Below are positions 1-7,887 of a stretch of DNA of 29,255 nt, piece by piece. Within the stretch, counting starts at the first letter, position 1, and the number at the start of each line of letters is the position of its first letter. The translations under genes and the position numbers were made by a program. The notes under the pieces are model-generated. The model was not told where the DNA came from and did no database searches. It saw only the letters and a list, made by a program, of their open reading frames with translations. This stretch comes from a virus: positions 1 through 29,255 of the IMG/VR virus record IMGVR_UViG_3300037264_006483. The stretch is one strand, 5' to 3'.

Positions 1-1062
1 GTGGACGACATCGATGTTGACGACCCGGACGTCACCGGCGAGGAAGAGATCGGTGTAGGTGGAACGGTGGCGCTGCCGACGCTGTCACTAAACGGTTCGC
101 AGATCTCCAGCCTGATCGAGATCCTGTTGCTGGTAGCGACGGAGCAACTGCCGCGCGACTCCGGCTTGAACTTGATCATGATCGCGTTCAACATCGATGC
201 GGACTCCGCCGAAGATATCATGGGCGATATCGGCGCGACGTTCTTCATCGAAGAGCCGGTGGACGTGGACGCCGGCAAGGTGGCGCGTGCCTCGCTCAAG
301 CAGCGCGTGCTGTCGAAGGCGGCAGGTCCGGTGCAGAAGATTTCCGAGAAGGATATTCCGCGCATCGTGAATCGAATCACGCCGGAACAGATCGGCAAGA
401 AGGCAGCGCCAGTCCTCAAGGATGCGGTGAAGCATTTCGGTGCGCGCGCGATTGTGGAAGTCGGTTCGGACATTACGTTCAACATGCGCAGTCCGAAGGT
501 CGAGCGCTTCCTTAAGTCGTGGGCCGGAGACCGTATAGGGAAGAAGGTCAACGCCACCACGAAGGACGCGTTGCGTTCCGCACTGGTGGAAGGCGTGAAG
601 GCCGGAGAGTCGACGAAGCAACTCTCTGCCAGAGTAGCCGGCGTGTTCGATGACGCGCGGTCATGGCGCAGTGATGCCATTGCCAGAACCGAGATGGGAC
701 GCGCCTCCAACTTCGGTTCTCTCGAAGGGATGGTGCAAGCCGGCATTGAAGAAAAGGAGTGGCTCACCACACAGGACGATCAAACTCGCGACTCGCATTC
801 GGACATGGACGGTCAGGTGGTAGCCATTGATGCAGAGTTCGAATCCCCGAATGGCGGCACCGCGCAATATCCTGGGGACTTCGGCGAAGCGGAAGAGGAT
901 GCCAACTGCCGGTGCACGGTGCTCTCGCATGTTGGCAAGGCATCGCGCGGTGCGCAATGGAAGGCGACAGAGGCGGAACGAAAACCGTTTGACAAGGCAC
1001 TGCGACGAGCATTGCGCCTTGGATTCGACGCGCAGGAAACTGCCGTGCGTGCGGCATTGTAA
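1..1062 (+). CDS. Portal C-terminus fused to MuF-like minor head protein (5' partial)
   Basis: The frame is open from base 1 to a TAA at 1060-1062, so the gene probably begins left of the window and the GTG at base 1 is only an edge. Residues about 25-80 (LNGSQISSLIEILL, then a stretch with LPRDSG) resemble the C-terminal end of phage portal proteins. Residues about 195-310 match the Mu gpF / SPP1 gp7 head morphogenesis domain: ARTEMGRASN near residue 228, WLTTQDDQTRDSHSDMDGQ near 254-272 and NCRCTV near 302. Proteins of this family sit inside or at the portal vertex during head assembly. A portal-MuF fusion is my inference; the alternative is a separate MuF protein with an N-terminal extension. 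The next gene, the protease, follows after 13 bases with an AGGAGG-type ribosome site. Confidence 0.8.
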   Translation: MDDIDVDDPDVTGEEEIGVGGTVALPTLSLNGSQISSLIEILLLVATEQLPRDSGLNLIMIAFNIDADSAEDIMGDIGATFFIEEPVDVDAGKVARASLKQRVLSKAAGPVQKISEKDIPRIVNRITPEQIGKKAAPVLKDAVKHFGARAIVEVGSDITFNMRSPKVERFLKSWAGDRIGKKVNATTKDALRSALVEGVKAGESTKQLSARVAGVFDDARSWRSDAIARTEMGRASNFGSLEGMVQAGIEEKEWLTTQDDQTRDSHSDMDGQVVAIDAEFESPNGGTAQYPGDFGEAEEDANCRCTVLSHVGKASRGAQWKATEAERKPFDKALRRALRLGFDAQETAVRAAL

Positions 1063-1075
1063 CAGGAGGACGTGA

Positions 1076-2149
1076 ATGATTCTCAAGCTGGGAGCAAGCC
1101 AGTTCCAAGCGCTGGTGCGGAAGCAGGGAGGCGCGAAGGTTGACGATGAATTGCTTGTGGTGAAGGCTTCACCGTTCATCGATCTGAAAGCGATCAACAG
1201 GGACCTTCGCACAATCGACTTCGTCATCAGCGACGAAGGCGTGGACCGTGACAACGACACGCTGCGTCTGAGCGGATGGGACCTGGCGCACTATAAGCGG
1301 AACCCGGTGGTGCTGTTCGCGCACGACCACTGGAGTCTGCCCATCGGCCGCGCATCGGAGTTGGTGAAGGACAAAGCGTCTGGCCAGCTGCGGAGCAAGA
1401 CGCATTTCATCGAGGAGGAGCTCAGCCCGTTCGCAGAGACCGTGTTCCAGTTCTACGCGCGCGGGTATCTCAGCGCGACGAGCGTTGGGTTCAAACCGAC
1501 GGAGTGGGAGCCTGCGGCCGAGGAGGACAATCGGAAGTGGGGTCTGAACTATCTCAAGCAGGAACTGCTCGAGTACTCCGCCGTCCCAGTGCCGTCGAAT
1601 CCGAGAGCGCTCACCGACGGCAAGGCGTGCGAGGACGGTATGTGCGGTGCGCTGACGCATGCTCGAGAGCATGGCGTCAACATCGCGCCGTTCAAGACAG
1701 CGTGGGAACAGTCCATGGACGAAGCGTCGGCGGTTGCGTTCATGGGCTTCGATCGCGAGGCACTGGACCGCATGCGCAGCATTGTGTTCGGCAAGGCAGC
1801 TGCGCTCGTACTGGCTGCGGAAGTGAAGCCGGTCAAGCTTGACTGCGGATGCGAGAACACCTGCGGATGCCCGCCGAAGTCGGCGGTGATTCCGCCGGTG
1901 GCTGCGGTGCCAGCGGTGCCGGCGGTTTCGGCAGCAACCGATGCGGAACTGACCGAACGAATTCGAGCGGTGATCACGCAACTCAAAAAGGAGGACGTAA
2001 AGGAAATCGACAGTCCGGAGTTCTTCATGTTGGAGGCAGATCCGGACGACATCGGAGTGACTGAGGCCATGTTGCGGGACACCATGGTGCAGGTGCTGGG
2101 AGCCGAACTGCGCGCCCAGTTGAATACGATCACAGGTCGCGTGGACTAG
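1076..2149 (+). CDS. HK97-family prohead protease (S78-like)
   Basis: This protease matures the prohead by cleaving the capsid protein's N-terminal region. Residues 45-180 carry the family signature: FVISDEGVDRDNDTL, VVLFAHDHW with candidate catalytic His83 or His85, YLSATSVGF with candidate Ser136, and LLEYSAVPVPSNP with a possible acidic residue at 166. At 357 residues it is longer than typical family members because of a C-terminal extension of about 175 residues. That extension holds a tight cysteine cluster (C257, C259, C263, C265), a Pro/Ala/Val linker and an acidic helical end. The ATG at 1076 is preceded by aacaggaggacgtga. The gene lies directly before the major capsid gene, the classical order. 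The protease assignment is firm; the role of the extension is unknown. Confidence 0.92.
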   Translation: MILKLGASQFQALVRKQGGAKVDDELLVVKASPFIDLKAINRDLRTIDFVISDEGVDRDNDTLRLSGWDLAHYKRNPVVLFAHDHWSLPIGRASELVKDKASGQLRSKTHFIEEELSPFAETVFQFYARGYLSATSVGFKPTEWEPAAEEDNRKWGLNYLKQELLEYSAVPVPSNPRALTDGKACEDGMCGALTHAREHGVNIAPFKTAWEQSMDEASAVAFMGFDREALDRMRSIVFGKAAALVLAAEVKPVKLDCGCENTCGCPPKSAVIPPVAAVPAVPAVSAATDAELTERIRAVITQLKKEDVKEIDSPEFFMLEADPDDIGVTEAMLRDTMVQVLGAELRAQLNTITGRVD

Positions 2150-2189
2150 TCCCAGCGCGCACATTCGAAACGTCAACAAGGAGTTCATT

Positions 2190-3410
2190 ATGAACGAGCA
2201 GGAAGCGAAAGCCTGGATGCTGAAGCACCTGAAGGAAGTCTGCGGTCCGATCGTCGCAGACATCGTCGGGGATCTCAACGCGAAGGCAACGAAGAACAGT
2301 CCCATCGATCCGGGGACCGGGACGCAGTCGGATCACGCAGCGAACGCGAAGCTGTCCCAGACCCGCAAGGGACTCGTGTTCGGAGGCATCGTCGCCGCAC
2401 TCGGCAAGGCGAAGATGAACGTCGGTGCCGCGATCGACTACGCGGAGAAGACGTTGAAGATGCCGGACGTGGCGAAGGCGCTGACGGCCGGCGTCGGAGA
2501 AGAGGGAGGCTTCACGATTGGCGTGGAACACTCGGACGAGATCATCGACCTGCTCACGGAGCGTGCGAAGATTCGTCCGACCATCAGCAACATCACCGAC
2601 CTGTCCGCAGGCGTGGCCGAGGTGAGCAGGCTCACGGCATCGGCGACGGTGTCGTGGGGCGGTGAGATCATGAAGATCCCGGCAAGCCAGCAGGGATTCG
2701 GCATGCTCACGTTGCGTGCGCGTCAGGAGAAGACGCTCGTGCCGATCAGCAACACGCTGCTGCGGCGCGGTGGTCCTCGGGTCAGCAACGCGATTCGATT
2801 CGACACGCTGCGTGCGATGGCGCTTGGTGAGGACCAGGTGCTGCTGCGATCGGAAGGCACGGAGCACCGGCCGAAGGGACTCCGGTACTGGGCGGTGGCG
2901 GGCAACATCGTGCCCATGACCGCTACGCCAACGATCGCCACGGTGTTCGGTGACCTGGGCGCGCTCGTGCTCAAGCTCGCCGAGAACAACGTGGGCATGA
3001 CGGCTCCGGTGTGGGTCCTGGCACCGCGCACGGTGGTGGGTCTCATGACGGCGCTGAACGATCACGGCGATCCCGTGTTCCGTTCGGAACTCCTCCTGGG
3101 CAGGCTGTGGGGATTTCCTGTGACGGTCACGAACCACCAGCCCATCACGCTCAACCCGGCGGCCAACAAGAGCGAGATCATGCTGTACGACGGCGACGAG
3201 TTCACGCTGGGGCAGGGGCCGCAGCTGCAGGTCGCGCTGTCGGAAGAGGGTGTCATCGTTGACGACGCTGGAAACATCACGTCGGCGTTCCAGCAGAACA
3301 TGACATTCATGCGCGTCATCAGCGAGATCGATCTCGTGGCACGGCATGCGGAAGCGATCGCGGTTCTGACCGGCGTCACCTGGGCTCCGGGCAACATCGC
3401 GGCGGTCTAG
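2190..3410 (+). CDS. Major capsid protein, HK97 fold
   Basis: This is the shell-forming protein of the head. Residues about 1-92 are helical and charged, as expected for an internal delta/scaffolding domain. The family's recognisable core starts near residue 93 (LTAGVGEEGGFTIGVE) and continues through E-loop and P-domain-like segments (ISNITDLSAGVAEVSRL, VPISNTLLRRG, VWVLAPRTVVGLM, LLGRLWGFPVTVTNH) to the end. The length of 406 residues is normal for the family. No separate scaffold gene is present, so the N-terminal region probably serves as scaffold and is removed by the upstream protease. The ATG at 2190 has a clear ribosome site (acaaggagttcatt). The gene is followed by two small paralogous genes that may bind the capsid. 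Confidence 0.95.
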   Translation: MNEQEAKAWMLKHLKEVCGPIVADIVGDLNAKATKNSPIDPGTGTQSDHAANAKLSQTRKGLVFGGIVAALGKAKMNVGAAIDYAEKTLKMPDVAKALTAGVGEEGGFTIGVEHSDEIIDLLTERAKIRPTISNITDLSAGVAEVSRLTASATVSWGGEIMKIPASQQGFGMLTLRARQEKTLVPISNTLLRRGGPRVSNAIRFDTLRAMALGEDQVLLRSEGTEHRPKGLRYWAVAGNIVPMTATPTIATVFGDLGALVLKLAENNVGMTAPVWVLAPRTVVGLMTALNDHGDPVFRSELLLGRLWGFPVTVTNHQPITLNPAANKSEIMLYDGDEFTLGQGPQLQVALSEEGVIVDDAGNITSAFQQNMTFMRVISEIDLVARHAEAIAVLTGVTWAPGNIAAV

Positions 3411-3446
3411 TCCTCGGCAGCATCCACTCACAACAAGGAGGAGACC

Positions 3447-3953
3447 ATGAGTGAACCCATGCAGCCGGGCACAGCACACGCGAGCCAGGCTGATTCAGGA
3501 AGTCGTCGACGCGGCGTCTACGGACTCGAGCCCCAGGTGATCCTGGCCGACGACGTCGTGCAGGTCGACGCACTGGTCGGAGCGACCATCGATCGAACCG
3601 AACACGGAATGCCGTTGTCGGTGCAGTTCTGTTTCCCGGTTCGGATGCCTCTGCTCTCGGGTGAGCAGGCGACATTCGCAATCGAGGTGCAGGATGCCAA
3701 CACCAGTGATCCGTTGGACCCCACGGTGAATTCTCCGGGATCATTTGCGGACTACGGGGCGCAGCCCGATCCCGTGATCATCCAGGGGAACGACGACGAC
3801 AGCCCGGTGGAGACCACCGTGCGTGTCAACGTCGACATCAGCGGTGCTCGTCGGTTCGTGCGTGCCAATCCCACAGTCACGCTTCCCTCGGGTGTGGACG
3901 CGGCGATTGCGGGAGTCGTGATCGTTGGCGGGACCGAGTTCCTCCCGCTGTAA
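3447..3953 (+). CDS. Putative capsid decoration protein, copy 1
   Basis: This 168-residue protein follows the major capsid gene, the usual place for head decoration or stabilisation proteins. I do not recognise a named family. It has a basic, disordered-looking N-terminus (about 1-25) and then beta-rich sequence with predicted strands around PLSVQFCFPVRMPLLSG and TTVRVNVDISGARRFVR. It is related to the next gene: DISGARRFVRANPTVTL here aligns with DLAGARQFVRCDVRLNL there, followed in both by an acidic/Ala stretch and a hydrophobic end with G-G-T or A-G-T. The ATG at 3447 is preceded by caaggaggagacc, among the strongest ribosome sites in the window, in keeping with a high-copy virion protein. 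The function is inferred from position. Confidence 0.6.
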   Translation: MSEPMQPGTAHASQADSGSRRRGVYGLEPQVILADDVVQVDALVGATIDRTEHGMPLSVQFCFPVRMPLLSGEQATFAIEVQDANTSDPLDPTVNSPGSFADYGAQPDPVIIQGNDDDSPVETTVRVNVDISGARRFVRANPTVTLPSGVDAAIAGVVIVGGTEFLPL

Positions 3954-3964
3954 TCGCAAACGAC

Positions 3965-3985
3965 GGGGACGTCGCGGACGTCCTC
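3965..3985. other. Hairpin between the two putative decoration genes
   Basis: The segment ggacgtc-gcg-gacgtcc (3967-3983) is a perfect 7-bp inverted repeat with a 3-base loop, extendable by a G-T and a G-C pair. It is in the 57-base gap between the paralogous genes. No T-run follows, so it is not a textbook intrinsic terminator. It could be a partial terminator or an RNA processing or stability element that sets the relative expression of the two proteins. It may also be chance in GC-rich DNA. Confidence 0.4.
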
Positions 3986-4010
3986 GTCAACTTCAATTCG
4001 GAGGCAGTCT

Positions 4011-4520
4011 ATGGACACAGCACGAGGAGTCGCACATTCCTCGCAGATCAATGCCGGCGCTCGACTGTTGGGACTCTGCTCTCAGCGTGCGCGGGTCGTG
4101 ATCGCAGGGAGTGGCGCGGCGGAGACCCAGGACAATGCATGGCACCTTGGCAAGGTGATCGATCGCCTTGCACCGGCGTTGTTCCTGTCGGCGCAGAACG
4201 TCATCACCGTGCATCCGACGCTCAACGGCGGTGAGAACGTTACGATCGAACGGCGGTATCGGCACGATGTCGCGGCGGCAGGTGCGTTCACCGATGCACT
4301 GCCGTCGTTGCTGGATGCAGAGATCCCGCTGGTCACCGTACTGGCCGCAGATGTGGCGGCTGGAACGCCGTTCTCGTATCGCGACAATCTGGATCTCGCA
4401 GGCGCACGGCAGTTCGTGCGGTGCGATGTCCGGCTCAACCTGTCGCGGGCGAACACGGACGAGGCACGCATGGCGGCGGTGATGACGCTCGCAGGGACCG
4501 ATTCGGATCCGGTCAGCTAG
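4011..4520 (+). CDS. Putative capsid decoration protein, copy 2
   Basis: This 169-residue protein is a diverged paralogue of the gene just upstream. The shared C-terminal block (DLAGARQFVRCDVRLNL, then TDEARMAAVMTLAGTDS) and similar length support tandem duplication. The middle (LSAQNVITVHPTLNGGENVTI) is beta-rich and aligns with the corresponding part of copy 1. I see no signal peptide, membrane segment or catalytic motif. The ATG at 4011 follows ttcggaggcagtct, a good ribosome site. Position after the capsid gene suggests a head surface or stabilisation protein; a head-fibre or tail-related role is possible. It is also the last structural gene before the methyltransferase/glycosyltransferase cassette, so it is a possible target of modification. 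That link is speculation. Confidence 0.58.
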   Translation: MDTARGVAHSSQINAGARLLGLCSQRARVVIAGSGAAETQDNAWHLGKVIDRLAPALFLSAQNVITVHPTLNGGENVTIERRYRHDVAAAGAFTDALPSLLDAEIPLVTVLAADVAAGTPFSYRDNLDLAGARQFVRCDVRLNLSRANTDEARMAAVMTLAGTDSDPVS

Positions 4521-4527
4521 GTCTGCG

Positions 4528-5103
4528 ATGGAACAGCCTCTCGTACTTGATCGGGCTGCAGCCATCACAGGGTGGATGAGTATGCGCGAGTTGACGTGGC
4601 TTGCCACAACGGCTCGTGCATGCTCGCTCATCGTTGAGATTGGCAGTTACCAGGGACGTTCGACGCGGGCGTTAGGCGACAACTGTCCGGGCACGGTCTA
4701 CGCGATCGACCCGTGGGTGCCGCTTGCCTACATGCCTCCGCAGATAAAGCGACATGGGGATACGTGGCCCCACTTCACAAAGAACCTGCGGGATCTCCTG
4801 CAAATAGTCAAAGTGGTTCCTATAAAACACCGCAGTGTGGATGCGTGGCCGCATCTACTCCGACTGCTCGGTGGCCGCAAAGTCGATTGTGTGTTCATTG
4901 ACGGAGACCATGATGAGCCTGCCGTGCGGCTCGACATTCAACTCGCGTTGCAGGTACTCAAGCACAACGGCATTCTGTCCGGGCACGATTACTCGCACAA
5001 GGACTGGGCCGGTGTGAAGGAGGTGGTGGATGAATTGTATCCAGGAATCAACCACGTGGATTCGATTTGGTGGACACGATGCGCATCATCATTCCCAGTG
5101 TGA
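4528..5103 (+). CDS. Class I SAM-dependent methyltransferase
   Basis: This 191-residue protein has a Rossmann methyltransferase fold. Motif I is VEIGSYQGRST (Glu37-Gly39), the acidic end of strand 2 is at AIDPW (Asp61), and VDCVFIDGDHDE (about 119-130) followed by LKHNGILSGHDY matches the Methyltransf_24-like group, often found beside glycosyltransferases and acting on sugars or small molecules. It lacks a DPPY/NPPY motif, so a DNA methyltransferase is unlikely. The gene follows the decoration gene by seven bases and overlaps the following glycosyltransferase gene. The ATG at 4528 has only a weak ribosome site; ATG 4576 is the alternative, but the conserved-looking N-terminal helix favours the longer form. 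I infer methylation of a glycan made by its neighbours. Confidence 0.82.
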   Translation: MEQPLVLDRAAAITGWMSMRELTWLATTARACSLIVEIGSYQGRSTRALGDNCPGTVYAIDPWVPLAYMPPQIKRHGDTWPHFTKNLRDLLQIVKVVPIKHRSVDAWPHLLRLLGGRKVDCVFIDGDHDEPAVRLDIQLALQVLKHNGILSGHDYSHKDWAGVKEVVDELYPGINHVDSIWWTRCASSFPV

Positions 5104-5741
5104 ACTACGCGGACTTCCTACTGGCCACGCTGCCGTCGTGGAGGCAGGCGTTGCCAGAGGCGCAGGTGACTGTGGTCACGACGCCGGGTGATGTTGCCAC
5201 GATGACCGTGGCAACTCAACACGGTGCGCAGGTGTTGGAGACTCCTGTGTGGTTCAGCCGTATTGACGGACGACCCACGTGCTTCAACAAGTATCGTGCG
5301 TTGGATGAGGCACTGGCGTTTGCGAATCCGGCCGTTGGAGAACCTGTGCTGATGCTGGATGCGGACGTGGTGCCTGTGGGTCCGTGTCCAACTGCAGTTG
5401 AGGCGGATACGCTCGTCGGATGCATTCGGTATCTCGTAACAAATGTCGGAGAACTCTCCGCGTATTTGAAGAGACCGGTGCCTGGAATTCTTCGGCGGTT
5501 GAATCCGCTGCCGAACTCGAGCTATCCGTTGGCGCACGTGCCGCACGGATACTTTCAATTGTTCGCGTATCGATCGGGGATTGGGTTTGGCGACTTCCAC
5601 AACGCCGCGAAGGGTGATTTGCGATTCGGCGATCACTTCAAATCGCTGCACTGGATACCTCCAAAGGAGTTTCACGTTCTCCATCTAGGCGCGTCGAGTC
5701 GGGCCAACTGGAACGGCAGAGTCCTACCGGCATTTACGTAA
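5079..5741 (+). CDS. Glycosyltransferase-like protein (GT-A type)
   Basis: The protein begins MRIIIPSVNYADFLLATLPSW, the first strand and helix of a nucleotide-sugar-binding GT-A fold. LMLDADVVPVGP at about 93-104 provides a DxD-type metal site. Near the C-terminus, FHVLHLGASSRANW contains a histidine of the kind that often completes the metal site. At about 220 residues it is compact. I chose ATG 5079 over the upstream TTG 5067 and GTG 5070 because the fold starts there; it overlaps the methyltransferase gene by 25 bases. The sugar donor and acceptor cannot be told from sequence. The gene is part of a four-gene modification cassette inside the structural block. Confidence 0.72.
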   Translation: MRIIIPSVNYADFLLATLPSWRQALPEAQVTVVTTPGDVATMTVATQHGAQVLETPVWFSRIDGRPTCFNKYRALDEALAFANPAVGEPVLMLDADVVPVGPCPTAVEADTLVGCIRYLVTNVGELSAYLKRPVPGILRRLNPLPNSSYPLAHVPHGYFQLFAYRSGIGFGDFHNAAKGDLRFGDHFKSLHWIPPKEFHVLHLGASSRANWNGRVLPAFT

Positions 5742-5767
5742 TCTCGTTATGGAAAAGGAAAGAGGCA

Positions 5768-6604
5768 ATGACACCAACATACGCACTCGTGATAGGAACG
5801 ATCAACCGGGCACCACGGAAGAACTATCTCGGAGAGACACTGCGGAACCTCGCTCGCGCGGGCGTATGGGATTCTCCGGTGCCGTTCCGAATGGACATCG
5901 TCGACTCCGGGTCAGTCGACGAACGCAACTACATCGACACGCAGGTCTACCCGAACATTCCTCCGGGCTTGTCGAGTCACAAGTTCGCCGTGCACTTCCT
6001 GGACATGGCGACGATGAACATGAAGTCTCCGCAGTTCGCTATTTATCAGACGAGCGAGAAGTTGTCGCTGCGCCGATCACGGAACGCCAACGCGATCGAA
6101 TGCCTGAAGATTGGTCTGGCGACTGGCGCTGAATGGATCCTGTTTGTAGAAGACGACGTGGACGTCTGCGGCGACTTCTTGGGATCCGTGGATCGCTGGC
6201 TGGCCGGACATGCGCGACGCAATCGGCATCTCTACTCGTTCTGCACACCGTACAAACAGATTCGTACGGTGCGTGCACGCGGCGGAACGGCGTGGGAGTT
6301 TCCGTGGAAGGCGTTTTACGGGAACCAGTGCCTCGTGTTCCACAAGCGTGACGCCGCGCTGGCTGCGAAGTTCATCGAGGACCGAATGAACACGTGGGAC
6401 ACTGGCCAAGGCTTCGACTTGCTGCTCAAGCACTGGGCTGCGGCCACATGGCCTGGCATACCCTCGTTGCTGTCCAGTGTGCCGAGCTTCGCCCAGCACA
6501 TCGGCGAGGAGAGTTCGCTGCACTTCGGCCGGTTTCATACTGGTGCAGAGTTCGGCGGACCGGACTACGTGTACCAGGCGCAAGAAGTGCGGGTGAGCGA
6601 ATGA
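5768..6604 (+). CDS. Glycosyltransferase, family 2-like (GT-A)
   Basis: This 278-residue protein opens with YALVIGTINRAPRKNYLGETL, typical of GT2 family N-termini. Residues about 97-125 (LSLRRSRNANAIECLKIGL, then WILFVEDDVDVCGDF) place an EDD metal-binding motif where the DxD of a GT-A enzyme is expected. WEFPWKAFYGNQCLVF and the later DTGQGFDLLLKHW region would form the acceptor side and catalytic acidic residues. A ribosome site (ggaaagagg) precedes ATG 5768. Its TGA overlaps the ATG of the next glycosyltransferase (ATGA at 6601), so the two are translationally coupled. It probably transfers a sugar to a virion protein or cell-surface molecule; the acceptor is not known. Confidence 0.78.
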   Translation: MTPTYALVIGTINRAPRKNYLGETLRNLARAGVWDSPVPFRMDIVDSGSVDERNYIDTQVYPNIPPGLSSHKFAVHFLDMATMNMKSPQFAIYQTSEKLSLRRSRNANAIECLKIGLATGAEWILFVEDDVDVCGDFLGSVDRWLAGHARRNRHLYSFCTPYKQIRTVRARGGTAWEFPWKAFYGNQCLVFHKRDAALAAKFIEDRMNTWDTGQGFDLLLKHWAAATWPGIPSLLSSVPSFAQHIGEESSLHFGRFHTGAEFGGPDYVYQAQEVRVSE

Positions 6605-7887
6605 GCTCGGTCTTGTGGGTGGGCGATGCTGTGTTGCAAACCGGCTTCGCTCGCGTCACGCACAACGTGCTCGACTACTTGCATTCGATCGGTTGGACAG
6701 TGAACTTGATCGGGATCAATTACGACGGGGACCCGAACCACGGGTATCCGTACGCCATCTGGCCCGCAGGCACAGGCGGAGATCAGTTGGGACGGAAACG
6801 TCTCGCCACGTTGAGTCAGCACTTGAAGCCGGATGTGATTTGCATCATCCAGGATCCGTGGGTGGTGGCGGACTATCTTAACAGCGACGTGTCGCCCACA
6901 ATACCGATTGTTGCCTACATGCCGGTGGACGGGAAAAACATTTCGAAGGCTCCGCTGCTGAACGATCTGGCATGCGCTATCTGGTATACGAACTTTGGAA
7001 AGAAGGAAGCCACCATCGGCGGATACGAAGGCAAAAGCGAAGTGATTCCGCACGGTGTTGATCTGGCCGTATACTCTCCCGGTGATCGAGATGAAGCGCG
7101 GCGGAATCTCGGACTTGACGTGGCGTTGGCAACGCAGGGAATCGATTACCAAGATGCGTTCATTGCCATGAATATCAATCGCAATCAACCGCGCAAGCGG
7201 CTGGACTACGCACTGCACGTGTTTGCCAAGTGGTGGAACGCGGAGGGACGGCCGGACAACGCGTTTCTGTATCTGCACTGTGCGGCGGTTGACCTCGGGT
7301 ACGACATCAAGCAGTTGGCGCGCTACTACGGAATCGGGAAGCGTGTGATCCTGTCTCGCGTCAAATACAGTTCACGAGACAGCGTGAGCGAAGCAGACTT
7401 GGCGAACATCTATCGTGCAGGCGATATCGGTTTCAGCACCACGCGCGGAGAGGGATGGGGACTGACCACGATGGAAGGCATGGCATGTGGCCTGGGACAA
7501 ATCCTTCCAGACTGGGCAGCGCTCGGCGAGTGGCCTCGAGACTTCGCATACATGGTTCCAGTGTCGCATGTGCTGACGGAAGTGCGTGTGAACATTATCG
7601 GAGCGATGGCGAGTTCGAAGCACATGGTGGACGCGCTGCACATAGCGTTTACAAGTCCAGAGTGGCGGAGGGAGTACAGTCGAAAAGCGTTGGCGTGCGT
7701 TGCAAACCCGGCGTACCGATGGGAGTCGGTGGCGCAAGAATTTCACCGCGTTCTTACTGAGGTGGTCAATGGCGAACACAAGCAGCGATCGGAAGAACCC
7801 GACACCCTCGTTGACACCCGCATCGAAGCAGCAAGGGCTGCCGGCGAACAAGCAGATGACCGGGACGGCGTCGAAGCATCCTCGTAG
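6601..7887 (+). CDS. Glycosyltransferase group 1 / GT4-type (GT-B fold)
   Basis: This 428-residue enzyme has a GT-B fold. The N-terminal Rossmann domain begins VLWVGDAVLQTGFARVTHNV, and a conserved SEVIPHGVDLAVYSP linker leads into the C-terminal domain. The donor-binding E-x7-E motif is complete: GEGWGLTTMEGMACG with Glu284 and Glu292. The start at ATG 6601 is set by the fold and by the ATGA overlap with the preceding gene; the open frame extends further upstream but that part is antisense-like shadow. The last 45 residues after FHRVLTEV are hydrophilic and not part of the fold; another reading frame is open across them. This is the most confidently assigned enzyme in the cassette. Confidence 0.9.
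   Translation: MSSVLWVGDAVLQTGFARVTHNVLDYLHSIGWTVNLIGINYDGDPNHGYPYAIWPAGTGGDQLGRKRLATLSQHLKPDVICIIQDPWVVADYLNSDVSPTIPIVAYMPVDGKNISKAPLLNDLACAIWYTNFGKKEATIGGYEGKSEVIPHGVDLAVYSPGDRDEARRNLGLDVALATQGIDYQDAFIAMNINRNQPRKRLDYALHVFAKWWNAEGRPDNAFLYLHCAAVDLGYDIKQLARYYGIGKRVILSRVKYSSRDSVSEADLANIYRAGDIGFSTTRGEGWGLTTMEGMACGLGQILPDWAALGEWPRDFAYMVPVSHVLTEVRVNIIGAMASSKHMVDALHIAFTSPEWRREYSRKALACVANPAYRWESVAQEFHRVLTEVVNGEHKQRSEEPDTLVDTRIEAARAAGEQADDRDGVEASS

Noticed and set aside
1984-2000. Strong ribosome-site-like aaaaaggaggacg inside the protease gene
   Set aside because: No ATG, GTG or TTG follows at a suitable distance; it encodes K-K-E-D in frame.
1169-2305. 378-codon minus-strand frame opposite the protease
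   Set aside because: It is an antisense shadow of a confidently assigned gene, with biased His/Arg/Gln composition.
2130-3479. 449-codon open frame on the minus strand opposite the major capsid gene
   Set aside because: It mirrors the capsid gene exactly, is rich in Arg, His and Asp in the way of antisense frames in GC-rich DNA, and has no recognisable domain.
5749-6132. 127-codon plus-strand frame overlapping the GT2-like gene
   Set aside because: It has Arg-rich composition and no motif, while the 5768 frame has a GT-A domain.
6394-6600. N-terminal extension of the GT4-type glycosyltransferase frame
   Set aside because: It overlaps the well-supported upstream glycosyltransferase, and the fold starts at ATG 6601 with an ATGA overlap.
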